Positions 35,545-47,924 are shown, counted from the first letter of the stretch. The stretch: 60,000 bases of DNA from Cristatella mucedo (GCA_009760855.2 WPIO01000020.1:4725501-4785500); one strand, 5' to 3'. The notes: a model not told the origin generated them from the sequence alone. Translations and numbers: made by a program.

Positions 35545-35780
35545 CTGCCCATCCCGGGTCATGGATTCGAGCCCTGCAGTAGAAAACCCTTAATTCCACA
35601 CAATGCAAGCTTCGTATACACCGTACCTGCAGCTGCCAAGGCTTGCATGCCGCAGTAAGGCGCTTTTTCTCTTCACGACCGTCGGTCGTAGGATCGAGTC
35701 GTGCAGTGGGTGATCCCTTATTGTCCAGTGAAAGCGGTGGCGACGGCCATTAAGGCCTTTCTGGCGCTATTTACATGAAA
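35545..35780 (+). mobile_element. Two adjacent SINE1-like units
   Basis: The first unit has a B-box-like GGATTCGAGCCC near 35562 followed by AAAACCCTTAATT. The second has GGATCGAGTCG (about 35692) and the SINE1 body (GGGTGATCCCTTATTG, AAAGCGGTGGCGACGGCCAT, TAAGGCCTTTCTGGCGCTA). The arrangement could be a dimeric SINE or two separate insertions. It lies 0.8 kb upstream of the palmitoyltransferase start. Confidence 0.6.
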
Positions 35781-36538
35781 GTGTTATCGCAGCTATCTTT
35801 CGTATAAATGACGTTATTCGAGCATCTGGCATATGCTCATTCTTAGTTTGGCGAGTCAAGGGCTAATGAGCACCAACCGGGCCCTGAAGGACCCTTGGAT
35901 ATGAGGCGCCATCTATGAAATTCTCCAGCGCAGCGCCTGCTGACTCGCCGCAGCTTCGTCGAGCATTATACGGCAATAAATACTAGAGTATGCAACCCGC
36001 TCACAAGGCGTATAATCTCTAAGCACTTCTCGTGGCTCTGCTATCACTCGCATAGCCCTCACATTCACTATCGCATTCCTAGAATACGTGATGGCGGCGG
36101 TCGGTCGGACAGCCATGCATTTTTACGACGACTACCTCGCCGCACTGCGGCAATGCGCTCTAGAGGTAACGCCAGTGGCTGCTGGCCGAATCTATCCGAA
36201 GGGCCCTGACGGCCCTCAGCGCAGCCCGTCTATGGCAGAATGTAAGAGACAAGCAAGCCATTTCAGAATAAGCGAGCAAGGACATTTTTGGTCAATTTAA
36301 CTGCAAAATAGCTTCGCCGCCTTGCTTCCCACAGGTGGGAGCCACATCGCAGCGGCCATATCTTCTGGCTTGAGTGTACTGTAGCCGGATGTGCCCGTAT
36401 CCAACAGAGTTCATGCATACTAGGTCGGCTGTTGTGATCGCTGTCGTGGGTGGTTACTAAACCGTCGAGGCTACATCTAGGTACTGGTCTCCCTCCGCTT
36501 GCGGCTATGTATTACTGCAGTTGGCTATTATATGCCAA
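35781..36538 (+). promoter_or_regulatory. Upstream region of the ZDHHC gene, CpG-rich from about 36070
   Basis: From about 36070 to 37120, across exon 1, CG dinucleotides are dense compared with the flanks (for example GATGGCGGCGGTCGGTCGG near 36090). This is consistent with a CpG-rich promoter and 5' leader. No TATA box is evident. The in-frame stop at 36458-36460 bounds the coding frame upstream. The transcription start cannot be placed. Confidence 0.45.
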
Positions 36539-36771
36539 ATGAACAGTCAATACCATGTGGTAACCGGCACCGAACTGAAACAGCCGCAGGCCTCAGCAAT
36601 CGGAGACGAAAAGAGAATGTCGCCCGACAGTCAAGTGAGAAAGTGGAAGGTGTTCCCGGGCAGGAACAAGTTTTGCTGCGATGGCAGAATTATGATGTCT
36701 GACCAGCCTGGAATATTCTACTTGACGTGCTTCCTAATCGTCGCGACGAGTATACTGTTTTTCGCTGTCGA
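36539..36771 (+). CDS. ZDHHC9/14/18-type palmitoyltransferase, exon 1
   Basis: First coding exon of a DHHC-type protein S-acyltransferase, an integral membrane enzyme of the ER/Golgi that attaches palmitate to cysteines of client proteins (yeast Erf2 and animal ZDHHC9/14/18 group). The ATG at 36539 is the first in frame after a stop at 36458. The N-terminus ([15 protein letters not shown]) is variable, as in the family. The diagnostic block [20 protein letters not shown] follows, then the first membrane segment ([20 protein letters not shown]). The exon ends at GA|GTAAGT (phase 2), and joining to exon 2 gives ...FFAVDAVYLW, in line with the family's 'FFAFDCPYLA'. A second in-frame Met (MSPDSQ) is a less likely start. 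ZDHHC14/18 is slightly favoured over ZDHHC9, but the split is not safe from these exons. Confidence 0.92.
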
Positions 36772-37924
36772 GTAAGTCAGCCTACTCAAAGCCTATCGCG
36801 GCCTAAACTCGGCCGCGGTCGAGCTCGTTGTATTCAGTCCGTCGTACTGCATGCCGTCTCACGCACCTTCGCATACAAATGCTCTTCGTTTCCTTCACGC
36901 TTGCAGCGTTGTGATGCTCGACCCTTTATGAGCTTGTGCATTTTCGCCGGCTAACCTAAGCCGGTCAGCAGCAGCACCGGAGCCTGCTAAAGGAAGTTGC
37001 GTTTGGAGCAGTACCGGCTAACATGACCCTCTCTTTGGAGGCTTGGCCGTGTGGGGCTCACGACGGGATGGTTATGCAATTGCGACCGGTCGTACCCTTC
37101 CCCCGATTGCTTGGGCTCCCGATGTCAACAAGCCAGCTTAGTTCCAAGCTTTGCTGAATGAGCTGCTGCTTTAGCTGCAGCACGTGCATCACTATGCCCA
37201 GCCAAAGCCCAAAGAAAAATTCCAATTTAGCTTGGATACATTTTGCTTTATAAGTCATCAAACGTCCTGGAGCTTTATTTTCCATAAACGTGGACATGCA
37301 GAGCTAAAAAGTATCCAGCCGAAATCAGAAATTTGTTTGCGTTGGTTAAAACAAGCACAGCTGGACTCGCATTTCAAATTTCACTCCGATACGTGTAGTA
37401 TTAGCCGGTTTATTGATTTACCTGGCGCAGACCTACAGTGTAAATGAAGTTGTACAAAGGTCACAAACGTGTACCTCAATGAGCATCGCACATGTATCTC
37501 GATCTATCAATGTTCGACTAGTTGAGATACGACTCACATACGATGCACAGATCGGTAAATTTGTTATTTGTGAACATGTTGTTTTCGGTTTATATCTGGG
37601 TTAGTCGTGGTTTGCATGATCATTTGTTTCCTGCTGAAGTCGTCAGAACTTACAACCCCAGCTCTAACTTATTTGTCTTTCGAAAGGTTCCATACACACA
37701 TATTTGATTGTCGGACATAGTTTATAAGTACTTTCTCGACATTCCCCGTAGTTTTTAGGAAACCTAGAAGCCTGGGCGGTGTGCTGTTTTCAAGAATGCT
37801 TGTTTAGTGCTGTGGAAGATTTCATTTTATATAGAGTATCCTTCTGTACCACTATAACCCGTGTCTATTGTCTGTGTGCATGGCTGAATATGCAATCAAT
37901 GGCAGTCGCATCTTCAAACCTATG

Positions 37925-38150
37925 GCATTCACACACAAGCGCATACACCTGCATCAGGCCGACGCATCACACGCGTACACACATTACACACAAATACGCA
38001 CGCACACATTACACACACACACCCACACACACACACATGCTCACACACATACATTACACACACACACATACATTACGCACACATGCGCGAGCACACATAT
38101 GCACACATACATGCACACGCACACACATTACACACACCCCTCTCACACAT
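37925..38150. repeat. Degenerate (CA)n tract
   Basis: CA-rich sequence with recurring CATTACACAC motifs; His/Thr-rich frames through it are artefacts. Confidence 0.9.
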
Positions 38151-39086
38151 TCGTATCTGCACCTACGTGCACATGTTCACCAGCCCACGTTGATTTACAT
38201 TGTACGGTCGTTACATGCACATGCACAAGTTTCGTATTCACTTGCAAATCGGCTGTCCAGAGGTATGTGTATGTATATGCGAGGATGTGCGCGTATGTGT
38301 AAGCATGGGTGCCTGTGTATGTTCCCAGGCAGGTGCTGCTCTTAACGTCTGGGCCTTTGTGAGATAATATTTTGTATGCAAGTCCACATGCTATGCTCTT
38401 GGTAATATGCTTTCCAAATAGTCATTTCCACTCTGTTTAGCCACTCTATTTATGATTGGGAGCACTCATGTTTCGTGTGGCTTAAGGCAGCCACTGCCTG
38501 TCAAGTAGCTGAGGGCCTGCACCAAACAGCATAAAGCACTGCACGGCATGTAAGTGCAGCAAGCACTGGTCCTGAGCTGGTCACCAGAGTTGGTCGTCAC
38601 AAAGCTGGTTTTGCCCACACCAGCAGTCTGATGCCTGTCTACCTTGGGCGATCAATGGGGATTTACAAGCCTGTCGATTTCTTTGCAAACTTATAAGCCG
38701 TGTAGTCGTTAGTAAGCCAGCGGCCAGATTGCAGGGAGATGTTGGAGCCTACAGCTCACCAGTCTGTTTTCTTCCTCTGAGCATGCAAGCTCCTGGAGCC
38801 TCACACAGGGCAGACTAGGGAGCACTGTGCAAGCCCCATGGCTTGTCGACATCCTGGCTGCCTGTGACACAATTCTTTTTTTTTCTAATTTGGCCATACC
38901 AAGTCATGCTCACCAGACCTGATTAATCAGAGCTTGCTGACACACTGAGGCTAGCAAAATTCAGATTGTCCATCCTTTTTCTAATGAGTTTAATTTCCAT
39001 GAAGCTAATAGTGTTATCATATTTGATCCTCACCCCCTAGTGTTATCTTACTCGTGAAGTAACTAGGCTATCTGGGTTTAAATCGA

Positions 39087-39235
39087 GCTGGTTTGGTCCA
39101 GTGGTTAAGGTACTCACCCCAACCAAGGTCTGGCTGAGGTTGTGGGCTCGAGCCCCATGGCATATGTGAAGCACCTGAATAGAGATTAGGTTATCTTGGA
39201 GCTCTGTAGCATGAATTATATAATTATTATATAGC
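39087..39235 (+). mobile_element. SINE2 copy (tRNA head, LINE-A-like tail)
   Basis: The head is GCTGGTTTGGTCCAGTGG with A box TGGTTAAGGTA (39102-39112) and a B box in a perfect short palindrome (GGCTCGAGCCC, 39145-39155). The tail GAAGCACCTGAATAGAGATT is followed by a degraded LINE-A-like end and an AT-rich stretch. Other copies: 44947-45096 and 51709-51838 (minus). Confidence 0.8.
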
Positions 39236-39390
39236 TAATAGCTAATCTATGCTTTTATAGCTACTAGCCTATCTAGGCTTGCGATGCTACTGGCATTTAT
39301 TTTGTTTGTTGTGAGGTGTCGTCGATATTTTGCTGTGAAGCAGACTTCGAGCCGAAAATTAATGCTAGCAATACCCATCCCAGCTTTCTC

Positions 39391-39421
39391 TCTCTCTCTC
39401 TCTCTCTCCCTCTTTCTCTCT
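39391..39421. repeat. (CT)n microsatellite
   Basis: Short CT repeat of about 30 bp with one or two interruptions. Confidence 0.9.
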
Positions 39422-40074
39422 TGCTTCCCCCCTGTCACACTATATCCCAATCAGATCGTGTTATTCACTACTTACTGACCTAGCCAACTAAACTGGACTG
39501 AGCAGCTTGAAGAGTTTGGTTTATAGCTTCCTGCCTATCCAGTCTCTGCTTTCTCCATTGTAACCAATGGTCGAAGTGGTTGACTATTGCTGTATATCAG
39601 GAGGATGTGGCTCGGAGCAGCTTTGAACAGTCCTGTTCCATCGTTCCTCCTCGAAATGCAAATAATCCTACAGGTGCTTTTTGGGATTTCATCTGAGGGC
39701 ACAGGGATCAATATAGAACCTGGTTGATAGCCGACCTTGCTGTGTGGCTCGGAATTTGAGTTGTGGTGTGGCCACACCAAAGATGCTCTGATTGCATCCA
39801 CGAGATGTTGGCTGTGCAAAACTCGGTGCCCTTTGTGGGGCTTTTTCGTGGTCCAGCTTTTGAGTTGCCTAACCCGAGCCGATCCTTCCTTGCTTACCGT
39901 GGCCAAAGAATAGGATTGCCTCAAGTGAACTAAATGCCCTAAGTGAACTATATCCATCTCTAGGTATCAGACATGCACTGTAAGGAAAGCATTTCAATTG
40001 CTTTGTGATAACGTGCACGTTTTGTCTCTCATAAGTAGGCACGGGACAATTTTGCACAGAGCTAAGGCTGTGAT

Positions 40075-40400
40075 GAACAAGTGGGTGTTTAGGTTCTTTT
40101 TAAATAGGATAAAGTCAGATGTGGTCGCGAGGTCAGTCGAGCTTGAGTTGCCGGCTTTAGGTGCTTAGGAACCAAAGGTACTCTCTCCATAGAATGTGAT
40201 GTTTGTTGGAGGCACCGACAAACGAACTCTGAGATGTGGGTGGTAGGATGATAATTCAGATTAGGAAGAATTCAAGCTATGCCTGAGCAAGAGAAGAAAT
40301 GAACATAAAAGAGTCTGAGAGAGCAGTAACGCTGATACACTGCTTTGTGGGGAATCGGAACCACCAAGAGCTCCTGGCTGTCCTTTGGAGCAGATTTACA
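40075..40400 (-). mobile_element. Diverged LINE-A-like fragment
   Basis: The + strand text (AAGTGGGTGTTTAGGTTCTT, then the blocks around 40130-40230) parallels 30850-30980 of the LINE-A minus copy, i.e. the region encoding GDRAFSSYAPKAWNSL. It is heavily mutated with no open frame. Confidence 0.55.
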
Positions 40401-40956
40401 TCAGGGTGGCCTTGCCTTCAGCTGAAACGCTGCTGCCCCCAATTCATGGCAGCTTGCAGCTCCTTGGGAGCTTGTGCTTTGCTGTGGCTTTATCATTTAA
40501 ACCATGGCAGTAGTCTGTTGGCTTAAGACATGGCTATGTTTGTCCATGGCCTATCTAATTTTTTTTGAGATTTCTTAGCAGCAATTTTCGTTTGAAGATA
40601 GTGCCGTTCCCTCACCTCCCCCTCATCCCCTCCAAGATCTCTATGCCTGGCCCTCAGTTCTGTGGGTTAGATTCTCTGCAGCTGTAGCCCTAGCTTTTTC
40701 GGACGAGGCATTTTAGCAAGCATAGCCCCCATGGGCTAGCCCAAGTCTCAGGCTACTCCTTGAGCAGCTACTACTTATCCCGGATAGACTGCTTGTCAGG
40801 GGTCGGACACTGTGACACGAACCTGCTAGGGCTGTCTGGGCTAGTGCACCTCACTGTGTCACCGTGACAAATGGGTTTTTTCTCTTCCCTCACTCCCAAT
40901 GGATAGTGTCAGTCTTCAAGCTGGCAAGCTACTGCCTTAGTTGCTCTTAGCCTCAT

Positions 40957-40958
<2 letters not shown>

Positions 40959-40992
<34 letters not shown>

Positions 40993-41009
40993 CGTGCATG
41001 CATGCGTGC

Positions 41010-41052
<43 letters not shown>
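40959..41052. repeat. (CT)n then (TG)n microsatellite
   Basis: CT repeats pass into TG repeats interrupted by GCATGCATGCGTGCG. Confidence 0.95.
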
Positions 41053-41053
<1 letters not shown>

Positions 41054-41757
41054 ATGCAGGCAGATCTCCTTGCTCATGTGCATGTAATGAATGGATTGCC
41101 AGTTTGCAGAAAAGTTGGCTGCATGGACTGAACCAGGAATGAGGCTGCTAACATCAAAACCTGCCCATCTAGGTCAGCATTAACATTAGTGGCTAATGAA
41201 ACTGTGCCATGGCTGGGGTTTGATACTCATCTCATGGATCTTGCAGTATTCCCAATTCCCTCAGTCTCTTCGGAGCAACTGGCACAACGTCGATAAGGCC
41301 AGTATCTGCACATGAAGCTGCATAACTTTTCATTGTTTCCTGGCTGCTGAGAAGCCACTGAGGTGCTGAAGCACCGAAAAGAAAGTTTGGTCTGTGGTCA
41401 ATGTAATATTGTTTCATTTAACTTAACCTGTTGTTGGTCATTGGGCCATTACTCTTGGTTGTTTTATAACTTATAGTCAGAAAGTATGCCGTCTGCAGCC
41501 TATAGGAGTCAAGCTTTGGTAGCCGGGCCTGCTGTATTTTCACGGCAGTTAATTGCTATTTGTTTGTGTAATTTTCATTTCCGTGGCATCTGCTCGGAAC
41601 GTCCTCTTTTGGCATAGCAGGCAGAAACTTCGGTTCTGTTTTCCTTTGTCTGCACTAAGATGTTGCAGGATGTTTGCTATAGGTTGCTGGTCACTTGATG
41701 ATGGGAGGCATAAGCTAAGAGCCCACCAGCCTTTGGATGTACCTATCATCAATGTGT

Positions 41758-41870
41758 TCTAATAATAATAATGTACTTGATAAAGCGCCCTCAGAGAACT
41801 TAATCTCTTTCTAGGCGCTTTACATTTGCTGCAAAGGGAAATGCAATTAAATGGTACTGCTGGTGCTGTC
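41758..41870 (-). mobile_element. Solo LINE-A 3' end, well preserved
   Basis: The reverse complement gives the UTR stub, the hairpin with perfect outer arms (41781-41788 and 41815-41822) and an (ATT)n tail. About 100 bp, near consensus. Confidence 0.85.
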
Positions 41871-42214
41871 AACTTGCTGTCGGTAGTGCAAATGCCAATC
41901 TGATTGCTGTTACCACTAGATGCCGACTTGTTGACGTTCTGGATCCCAAATGTTTCTCTGTATTACAATTGTTATCATTATTTTATTTAATTAAAGTGAA
42001 AACTCAATAATCCCTCTATGCTCTGGTGCATGGCTTAGAGCAGGATATGATATGTCTTAGGATAGGATATGTCTTAGCATATGTTTAGATACTGTTAGTT
42101 GCACACACAGTGTCACCTGACTGTTGTCTGCTTTGTCATGTAACCAGTGACTTTGGTCAGTTACAAGCCAAGTGATTCACAGCTGCCTGCTCCAACTTGG
42201 TCTTTCTGTTGTTG

Positions 42215-42355
42215 CCTATGTGTTTGCCCAGGAGGTATGGTGCTCGCTCCTCACGACCAAGGGCATGGGTTTCGAGTCCTGCAGCAGGCAATCCTTTATC
42301 CCCCACTGCAAGCAGTGGGGCTAGCCGTTTAGGCTCCTCAGCCACTATGTTAATG
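42215..42355 (+). mobile_element. SINE1 copy, diverged
   Basis: A B-box-like GGTTTCGAGTCCTGC (about 42269-42283), then GGCAATCCTTTATCCCCCAC, GCAAGCAGTGGGGCTAGCCG and TTAGGCTCCTCAGCCACTAT. The order follows SINE1, with the A box weakened. Confidence 0.65.
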
Positions 42356-42450
42356 TGGCTCTTAAACTAGCTGAACTTGTTTTTTTTTTACTGGCCACTC
42401 AGCTGCTGAGCTTTAGTTTGGCTTTGGCTTTCATGAAGGAGGCTGTGATT

Positions 42451-42451
<1 letters not shown>

Positions 42452-42481
<30 letters not shown>
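42452..42481. repeat. (AAT)n microsatellite
   Basis: About ten ATA/AAT units; possibly the tail of an eroded minus-strand LINE-A end, since GCACTTAACATTTG follows, but the hairpin is not recognisable. Confidence 0.85.
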
Positions 42482-42484
<3 letters not shown>

Positions 42485-44946
42485 ATTTCAGCACCTTGGC
42501 ACTTAACATTTGTGAGCCGTGTTCGATGCCTCGAGACATCGATGCCACTCACTATATGATTAGCACTACGAGCTGGTTGAACAGCAATGCTTGTGTTGCA
42601 TTGCCACTGCTCCAGTTGCTGCTCCTGACACTTCTTACTGCGACTCGTGGCTTCAAGGATAGAAATTTGTTTGTGGTTTTGTTGCCAGTTTGGCTGTCTT
42701 TCTGGTGCTGATAAACCGGCACTTGTATTTGCTGACAGTCTTTTGCCAGTAATCAGTTCGTGTTTGTTCTTTTATGTCAGCCTCGTTTTGCCAACAGTGC
42801 CGAACTAGAGTTCCTTACCTCTCAGATTTAACTGTGGAAGATTGTGATGCCTGGATATATCTGTTGTGCCGAGGGGTTTTGGGTTCTATTTGGTTTCTTT
42901 CCAGCTTCCTCACACCTGAACAAAAAACGATGGTAGGTGAAGTACACAGTATTCTACCTGACGATATACTACGTACCCTTTAGCACTTTGAAAGTAGCCT
43001 ATAGCAGGGCTGTGCTGCCATTAAGTTTGTATCTGGCATGTAGGTTTGTCTGCATATGGAGGATATACTAATAAGGCACAACTTCCACGACTTTGTAATC
43101 ACAATCGTGGAAGCATCATGGCAGGCTTTGGTAATGCTGCGAGTCCTGCCTTAAATGGTGAATACCTTGCCAACTTCCTGAGTCTATAGATATGTAGAAC
43201 TTTTTGATGTTGCACAGGTTGGCACATGCATGCTTACTCTCAGCTTGGCTAGTCGGCAGATGCGTATTTGTTTGTGAGTAACTGAGCAACCTGCATTTCT
43301 GCCTTTCAAGTCACTACTACATGTCAGGTCCATACTCTTAGTTTCTTAATGTAAAGATAAATGTACCACCATTCATTGATACTGATAATCTCAGTTAAGT
43401 TAAGCCTGATGAACCATCATAGAATTGCCAGAACGGCTTGACTCCTACGGCTTCTCCCAGCCAGCTACAATCTCTCTGTTATGTGTACATAAACCTTGGC
43501 CATCTACCGGCTTTCTAAGCCTGGTCAATGACTAATTTAGGCTTGGCTGGTCTTCGATCTCTGCACTTGGCAGTATACAAGAAATGACGAAGTAAGTTAA
43601 ATTACAGACAGAGACCAGTGTTTCATCAATGCTGACATTATGTTCCAGTTTTATTTAGCCCTTATTTATGTAAGTGGCTAAATCTTTTTGCTGACAGTGC
43701 AGTGAGAAATATCAGCTCTTGGGCAAGAACTTATATGATGTTTTTTGTCGACGTTCTAGGTCTGCCCTAGTGGTGGGCAGTATGTGTGCATAGATACTTC
43801 GTACCAGCCAACATTTGTCTCACATTATCTTCTGAGCATCAGAGGTTGTCTGTGTCAAATATTTAGCCCAGAGCCCTGGTAGAGCTATTTTGACTTGAAA
43901 TTGATAACAGCTAGTTGATTTTAGGTGAGCACGACTAAGGTTTACATTGATATACAGCCGTTTTAATTTGATTGCTGCTCATAGCAAACCAAGCCGGTTG
44001 TACATATCTTAACTTATGAGTGGTCTATTCTTGCCGGCATAATGATTTCAGTGTGTGCATTTTCGGTAATCTTTCTTTTCCCGACTCTTTAGCCCGGTCA
44101 TGCTGACATCAGATTATCGCCTGCTGGGACTGATCATCTATATCCAGTGATCAAGCAGTGGGTATGGTGCAATGCTTGCCGGCTAATTCCTTGGAGGGAA
44201 ATAGGCAGTAGTTATTCAGTCTCACTAGCCTGTCATATATTACTGTTTAATTGGCAAATGACCTGTGGTTCAGATGGCACAAAACCGTAGGACGAGTAAC
44301 CAACCAGGAATGTGAGCTCAATCCCAGCAACATTACTTGTTGAGTAGCTTTAGGTGAAGATGCGCCAAAGCTGGTCCTTTGTCTCACACCTTGCTAGGCT
44401 GCAGAGGTATCAGTCTTGACTACTTGCTGCCTGGTCAGGTCTCGATTTCAGCTGCTTGGATTCGGGATGCCAGAGCAACAAATCGCCAGCTGTTCTAGGC
44501 TCTCTTATGCAGCAACTCCAGCAGATAGCTGCATTATTTCTCACTTTTTTTGGTCACTGCAAACCTCTTTGTTCTTTCTTGATTTTTAGATGAGCCTCTC
44601 CTGAGTGCTCCGCTGGAATCAGCCTTACTGGGATAATTGCAAGCAGAAATTTGTTGTAGCACAAACACTCTGCCACTGTCCCGAGCCTTTTATACGTGTA
44701 GCATTTGTGGAGTTACAGAAAGAGGTACTCACCATCACCTCGGCTACTCTGGAGTTGGGCATTTTGTCACTTGATATTTCCCTGGGCATGTGCATGCATG
44801 AAGCCTCTGCATTTGGCACAACATTATTGAGCTAAGCTCATGCAAGTCACACACTGGGTTGATCAGCGAATGTATATTTTGTACTTTTCTTTATGAATGT
44901 AAAAGTACTAATCTGCCAATTGTCATCCTTCCAAAGTCATGCCTCA

Positions 44947-45096
44947 CTGGTTTAGCCCAGTGATTGAGGTGCTTGCCCCGACCGAGGTCAAGGTGAATAT
45001 ATTTGATGACCGAGGTCGCTGGCTCGAGCCCCGTGGCATATGCAAGTTACCTAAATTTTGATTAAGTTCTCTTAGGGTGCTATACAAATGAATCAT
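44947..45096 (+). mobile_element. SINE2 copy with internal duplication
   Basis: The SINE2 head (GGTTTAGCCCAGTGATTGAG) and B box (GGCTCGAGCCCC) are followed by a LINE-A-like tail (GATTAAGTTCTCTTAGGGTG, then CTATACAAATGAAT). GACCGAGGTC occurs twice (44980-44989 and 45008-45017) flanking 18 bp absent from the other copies. Confidence 0.8.
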
Positions 45097-45884
45097 ATGT
45101 TTTCTGAATTATGAGGTTTCTGTAGCGATGCTATACATATAAGTTCTGTCGATGAGGCAAGTTTTTGCTCCATGTCTGCCGAGCACTGGTTTTAATTACT
45201 AGGATTCTAATGCTCCAGGCTCGGAGCCACAGCTTCGTTCCACTCATTTTGATTTGACTGGCACCTGCTACTGGCATGCCAAATGCACTGAGTGTTTAGG
45301 TGTTTGGCTGTTAGTAATGGCGGCTGTTTGCAGTGTTTCCTTTTCCAGCTGCTTGGTGGGCCGTGCCAGCTGTTCTGCTACCACGGTACTTAGTCTAGCA
45401 TTGAAGCTGATGTCAGTTCAAATACCTGAACAATGCTGCAGCCTCACTTTCGACCAAATAGCCTAGTTCCTGGCTGGCTGGCCGGGCCTTAATCAGCTTT
45501 TTACCACCTTGGCATACTTGGCAGCCAGGGCATACTGATTGTCTACTGAAAAGTCCCCAGTCATTTTTGTGTACTTTGCTCATGCTAAGGGCTTGTGAAG
45601 GCCATGATGCCTGTCATTGTGCAGCTACTTAGCCAGCTGTCAAGCATGCTGCCAATGACACTGCACCTTGTCCTAGTGAGGCTGTGTGCTCACCAAGGCA
45701 TTTTGGTCAGCAGCTAGTCTTTGAGGTTATGGTAACCTGTCCGATTGCTTGCATCCATCCTCGAGTTCTTGTCTTCTTCCATTGTCCAACAGCCTTTAAG
45801 TTAATAGTGAGCTTGTGGTCTCAAAAAACTTCATGTATATCTCTTTTAGCCAATCGATAATATGCCTGCTCTCAATAACACAGG

Positions 45885-45990
45885 TCTTGGTTTTGGGTTC
45901 GTCAGTGGGCAATTGTTTAGTGCACACTGAAAGTAGTGGTGGTGGTAGCAGTCAAAGTGCTTCTGCTGCATAATGAGGCTTTACATTCAT
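45885..45990 (+). mobile_element. SINE1-like fragment
   Basis: GGTTTTGGGTTCGTCAGTGG, GGCAATTGTTTAGTGC and AGTGGTGGTGGTAGCAGTCA, then AAAGTGCTTCTGCTGC, follow the SINE1 body in order. The B box is damaged. Confidence 0.5.
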
Positions 45991-47039
45991 CTTATCTATC
46001 TTCTTGATTTGATGCAAGCTTTTGAAGCTTTATATTCAATCAGTTCTGATGTCACCTATTACATATGCCCTTGGGTTTGACCACCTTCACAGCAAGTAAT
46101 CTGCACTGCGACTGGCTTACTGTGTTGTTGCTGGGACAATTGTAAATTGTTCCTTCTGTATTGCTCGTAACGATGTTCCAAGAACTGGAGGCTTGCAGGT
46201 GAGGCCCGGAGCAGCTGCCTGGGGAACTTGTCGAGTAGCAAGTGTACCAATTTCGAAAGGCTCTAGTTGTGTGCTTGTCTATCTGCAGCCTGCTGCCTCT
46301 GTCGGTGTAGTTCTTTAATGAGAATGATGTCAGAGATGAGGCCCCTTCTGCAGGCCAAGTGGACCAGCCAGGCCACGGCTGGATGAGTGCTGATCCTTCT
46401 AGGCCTGTCTTGCCAGGCAGCAATAAGGGAGCTCTCGATTGGGGTGTGCTTAGCCCAGCAGCTGGACTTGAGATGCCGGATAGCTGCAGGCTGGTAGTCC
46501 CATGCTGAAAGTTGGCCCCAGAGCATGTCTGCTGCTAAACAGGTGAGATGACCTGCTGCTGTAGCTCTGCTAGCATAAACTGAGCCATTAACTGGACTAG
46601 AACTAACGATAGTCAGAGACCACGGCAGGGAGTGGCCTGTAGAAGAGCCTAGGCTGGCTACTGGAGTTGGCTGGTCGACTACCCACATGGGTTTGCTAGG
46701 TATTGGTGATAAGAAGACAAGTCATCTCACCTGGCCTCATCCAGCAACCTTTGTTGCAGCATCCAATAGCCCACAGGGGCTTTTTTTTAAGTGTGTCACA
46801 AATGTCTGGCTAGCTCAGTTGAAGTTGAACTATTCAATGCATCTATTCGGCTTTCTACTTGTAAATACCTAGTTGCTGTTACGTTAATGGAGATAGTGCC
46901 TATTTTCTTTCCGTGTTGAATCTTTCACTGCCGAATCTGTAAATTGTACCAATTGACTTGTGAACTTACTCGGCTACCTGACAGCCAGAATATCATTTCC
47001 TAATGCATGGATTTTTTGCTGGTGATTTCACTTGGTAGG

Positions 47040-47130
47040 GGTGTGTGAAGGCAGGTGTGTTTGTGTGCATGTGTGTGTGTGCATGTGTGTTTGTGTGTGT
47101 GCGCGTGTGTTTGTGTTCTTGTTTATGTAT
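47040..47130. repeat. Degenerate (TG)n tract
   Basis: TG-rich sequence with GTGTGCATGTGTGT variants. Confidence 0.9.
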
Positions 47131-47394
47131 GTATGTGCTAGTAGCTGCGGTTCATTTGGATTCACAGTAGGCATTGATGTCAAGACACAAAATTCTGTAA
47201 AAGTTCTACTCTTAAATGATCCATGATCTCGGCAAGCTTGTTGTGGTAGCATGTTTTATAATATATTCACTGCATCTTCTGTATCTTGGTACTGAATTTA
47301 AGGTATTAAATACTTGGTGCTCAATCAGCTCCACACGGCAATTTGGCAAAGTTTCCGTGTTTTGTACACGTTTTTAACACAGTAATTTTATGGT

Positions 47395-47460
47395 TGGGGT
47401 TCGCCACAACATGAGGAACTGTATTAAAGGGTCGCGGCATAAGAAGGTTGAGAACCACTG
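47395..47460. mobile_element. Probable hAT-type terminus (nonautonomous element)
   Basis: Ends AAGAAGGTTGAGAACCACTG (47441-47460), the complement of the CAGTGGTTCTCAACCTT terminus common to many animal hAT elements, preceded by AAAGGGTCGCGGCAT as in that class. The opposite terminus was not found, so the element's length and coding capacity are unknown. Confidence 0.5.
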
Positions 47461-47924
47461 TCTTAAGCCATAAGAGTAGTTGCTGCAAATTTGAACACGA
47501 AAAATTAAACCATTTTGATTCAGCATCTTTATTCCTGTAATGGCAGAAGAGCCTTATTGGATTTATCCAAATCCCCCTCCCTTATGGCTTAGATTAAACA
47601 GCTCATTTACTTTGCATCAGATGAGCTATAGGGGCTATCACTCCCACTTTCACCATGCAGTAAAACAACGTCTTCTTCAGGACTTGAACCAACAATCTGG
47701 GTGTGGAAGTGCTAGCACCGTATTCATCGGAACTGACGTTAGTGGCTTTCACCAGTTTGCAGCTGACAATGAGGAATTGGGTGTTTTAGGACTTTTTAAA
47801 CGACTTATTTTTAGCAAAATGCAAACCGTACTGCTGGATTAAGACTGGATTAAGTGTATGAGTACTCCTATTAGTGCAATACATAAATGTACACGTGCTA
47901 GTCGTATGTGAGTATGTATGAATA

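Noticed and set aside
35913-36300. Short frames on both strands upstream of ZDHHC exon 1
   Set aside because: They lie in the CpG-rich leader, where stops are rare; no homology recognised.
37779-38345. 188-codon + open frame, His/Thr-rich
   Set aside because: It crosses the CA-rich tract in intron 1; the composition comes from the repeat.
39087-39160. Possible tRNA gene in intron 1
   Set aside because: The same reasoning applies: the unit recurs with the LINE-A-like tail (SINE2).
46263-46688. 141-codon minus-strand open frame in intron 1
   Set aside because: No family match or splice sites; the base bias of the intron (few T and many A on the minus strand) lowers stop-codon frequency.
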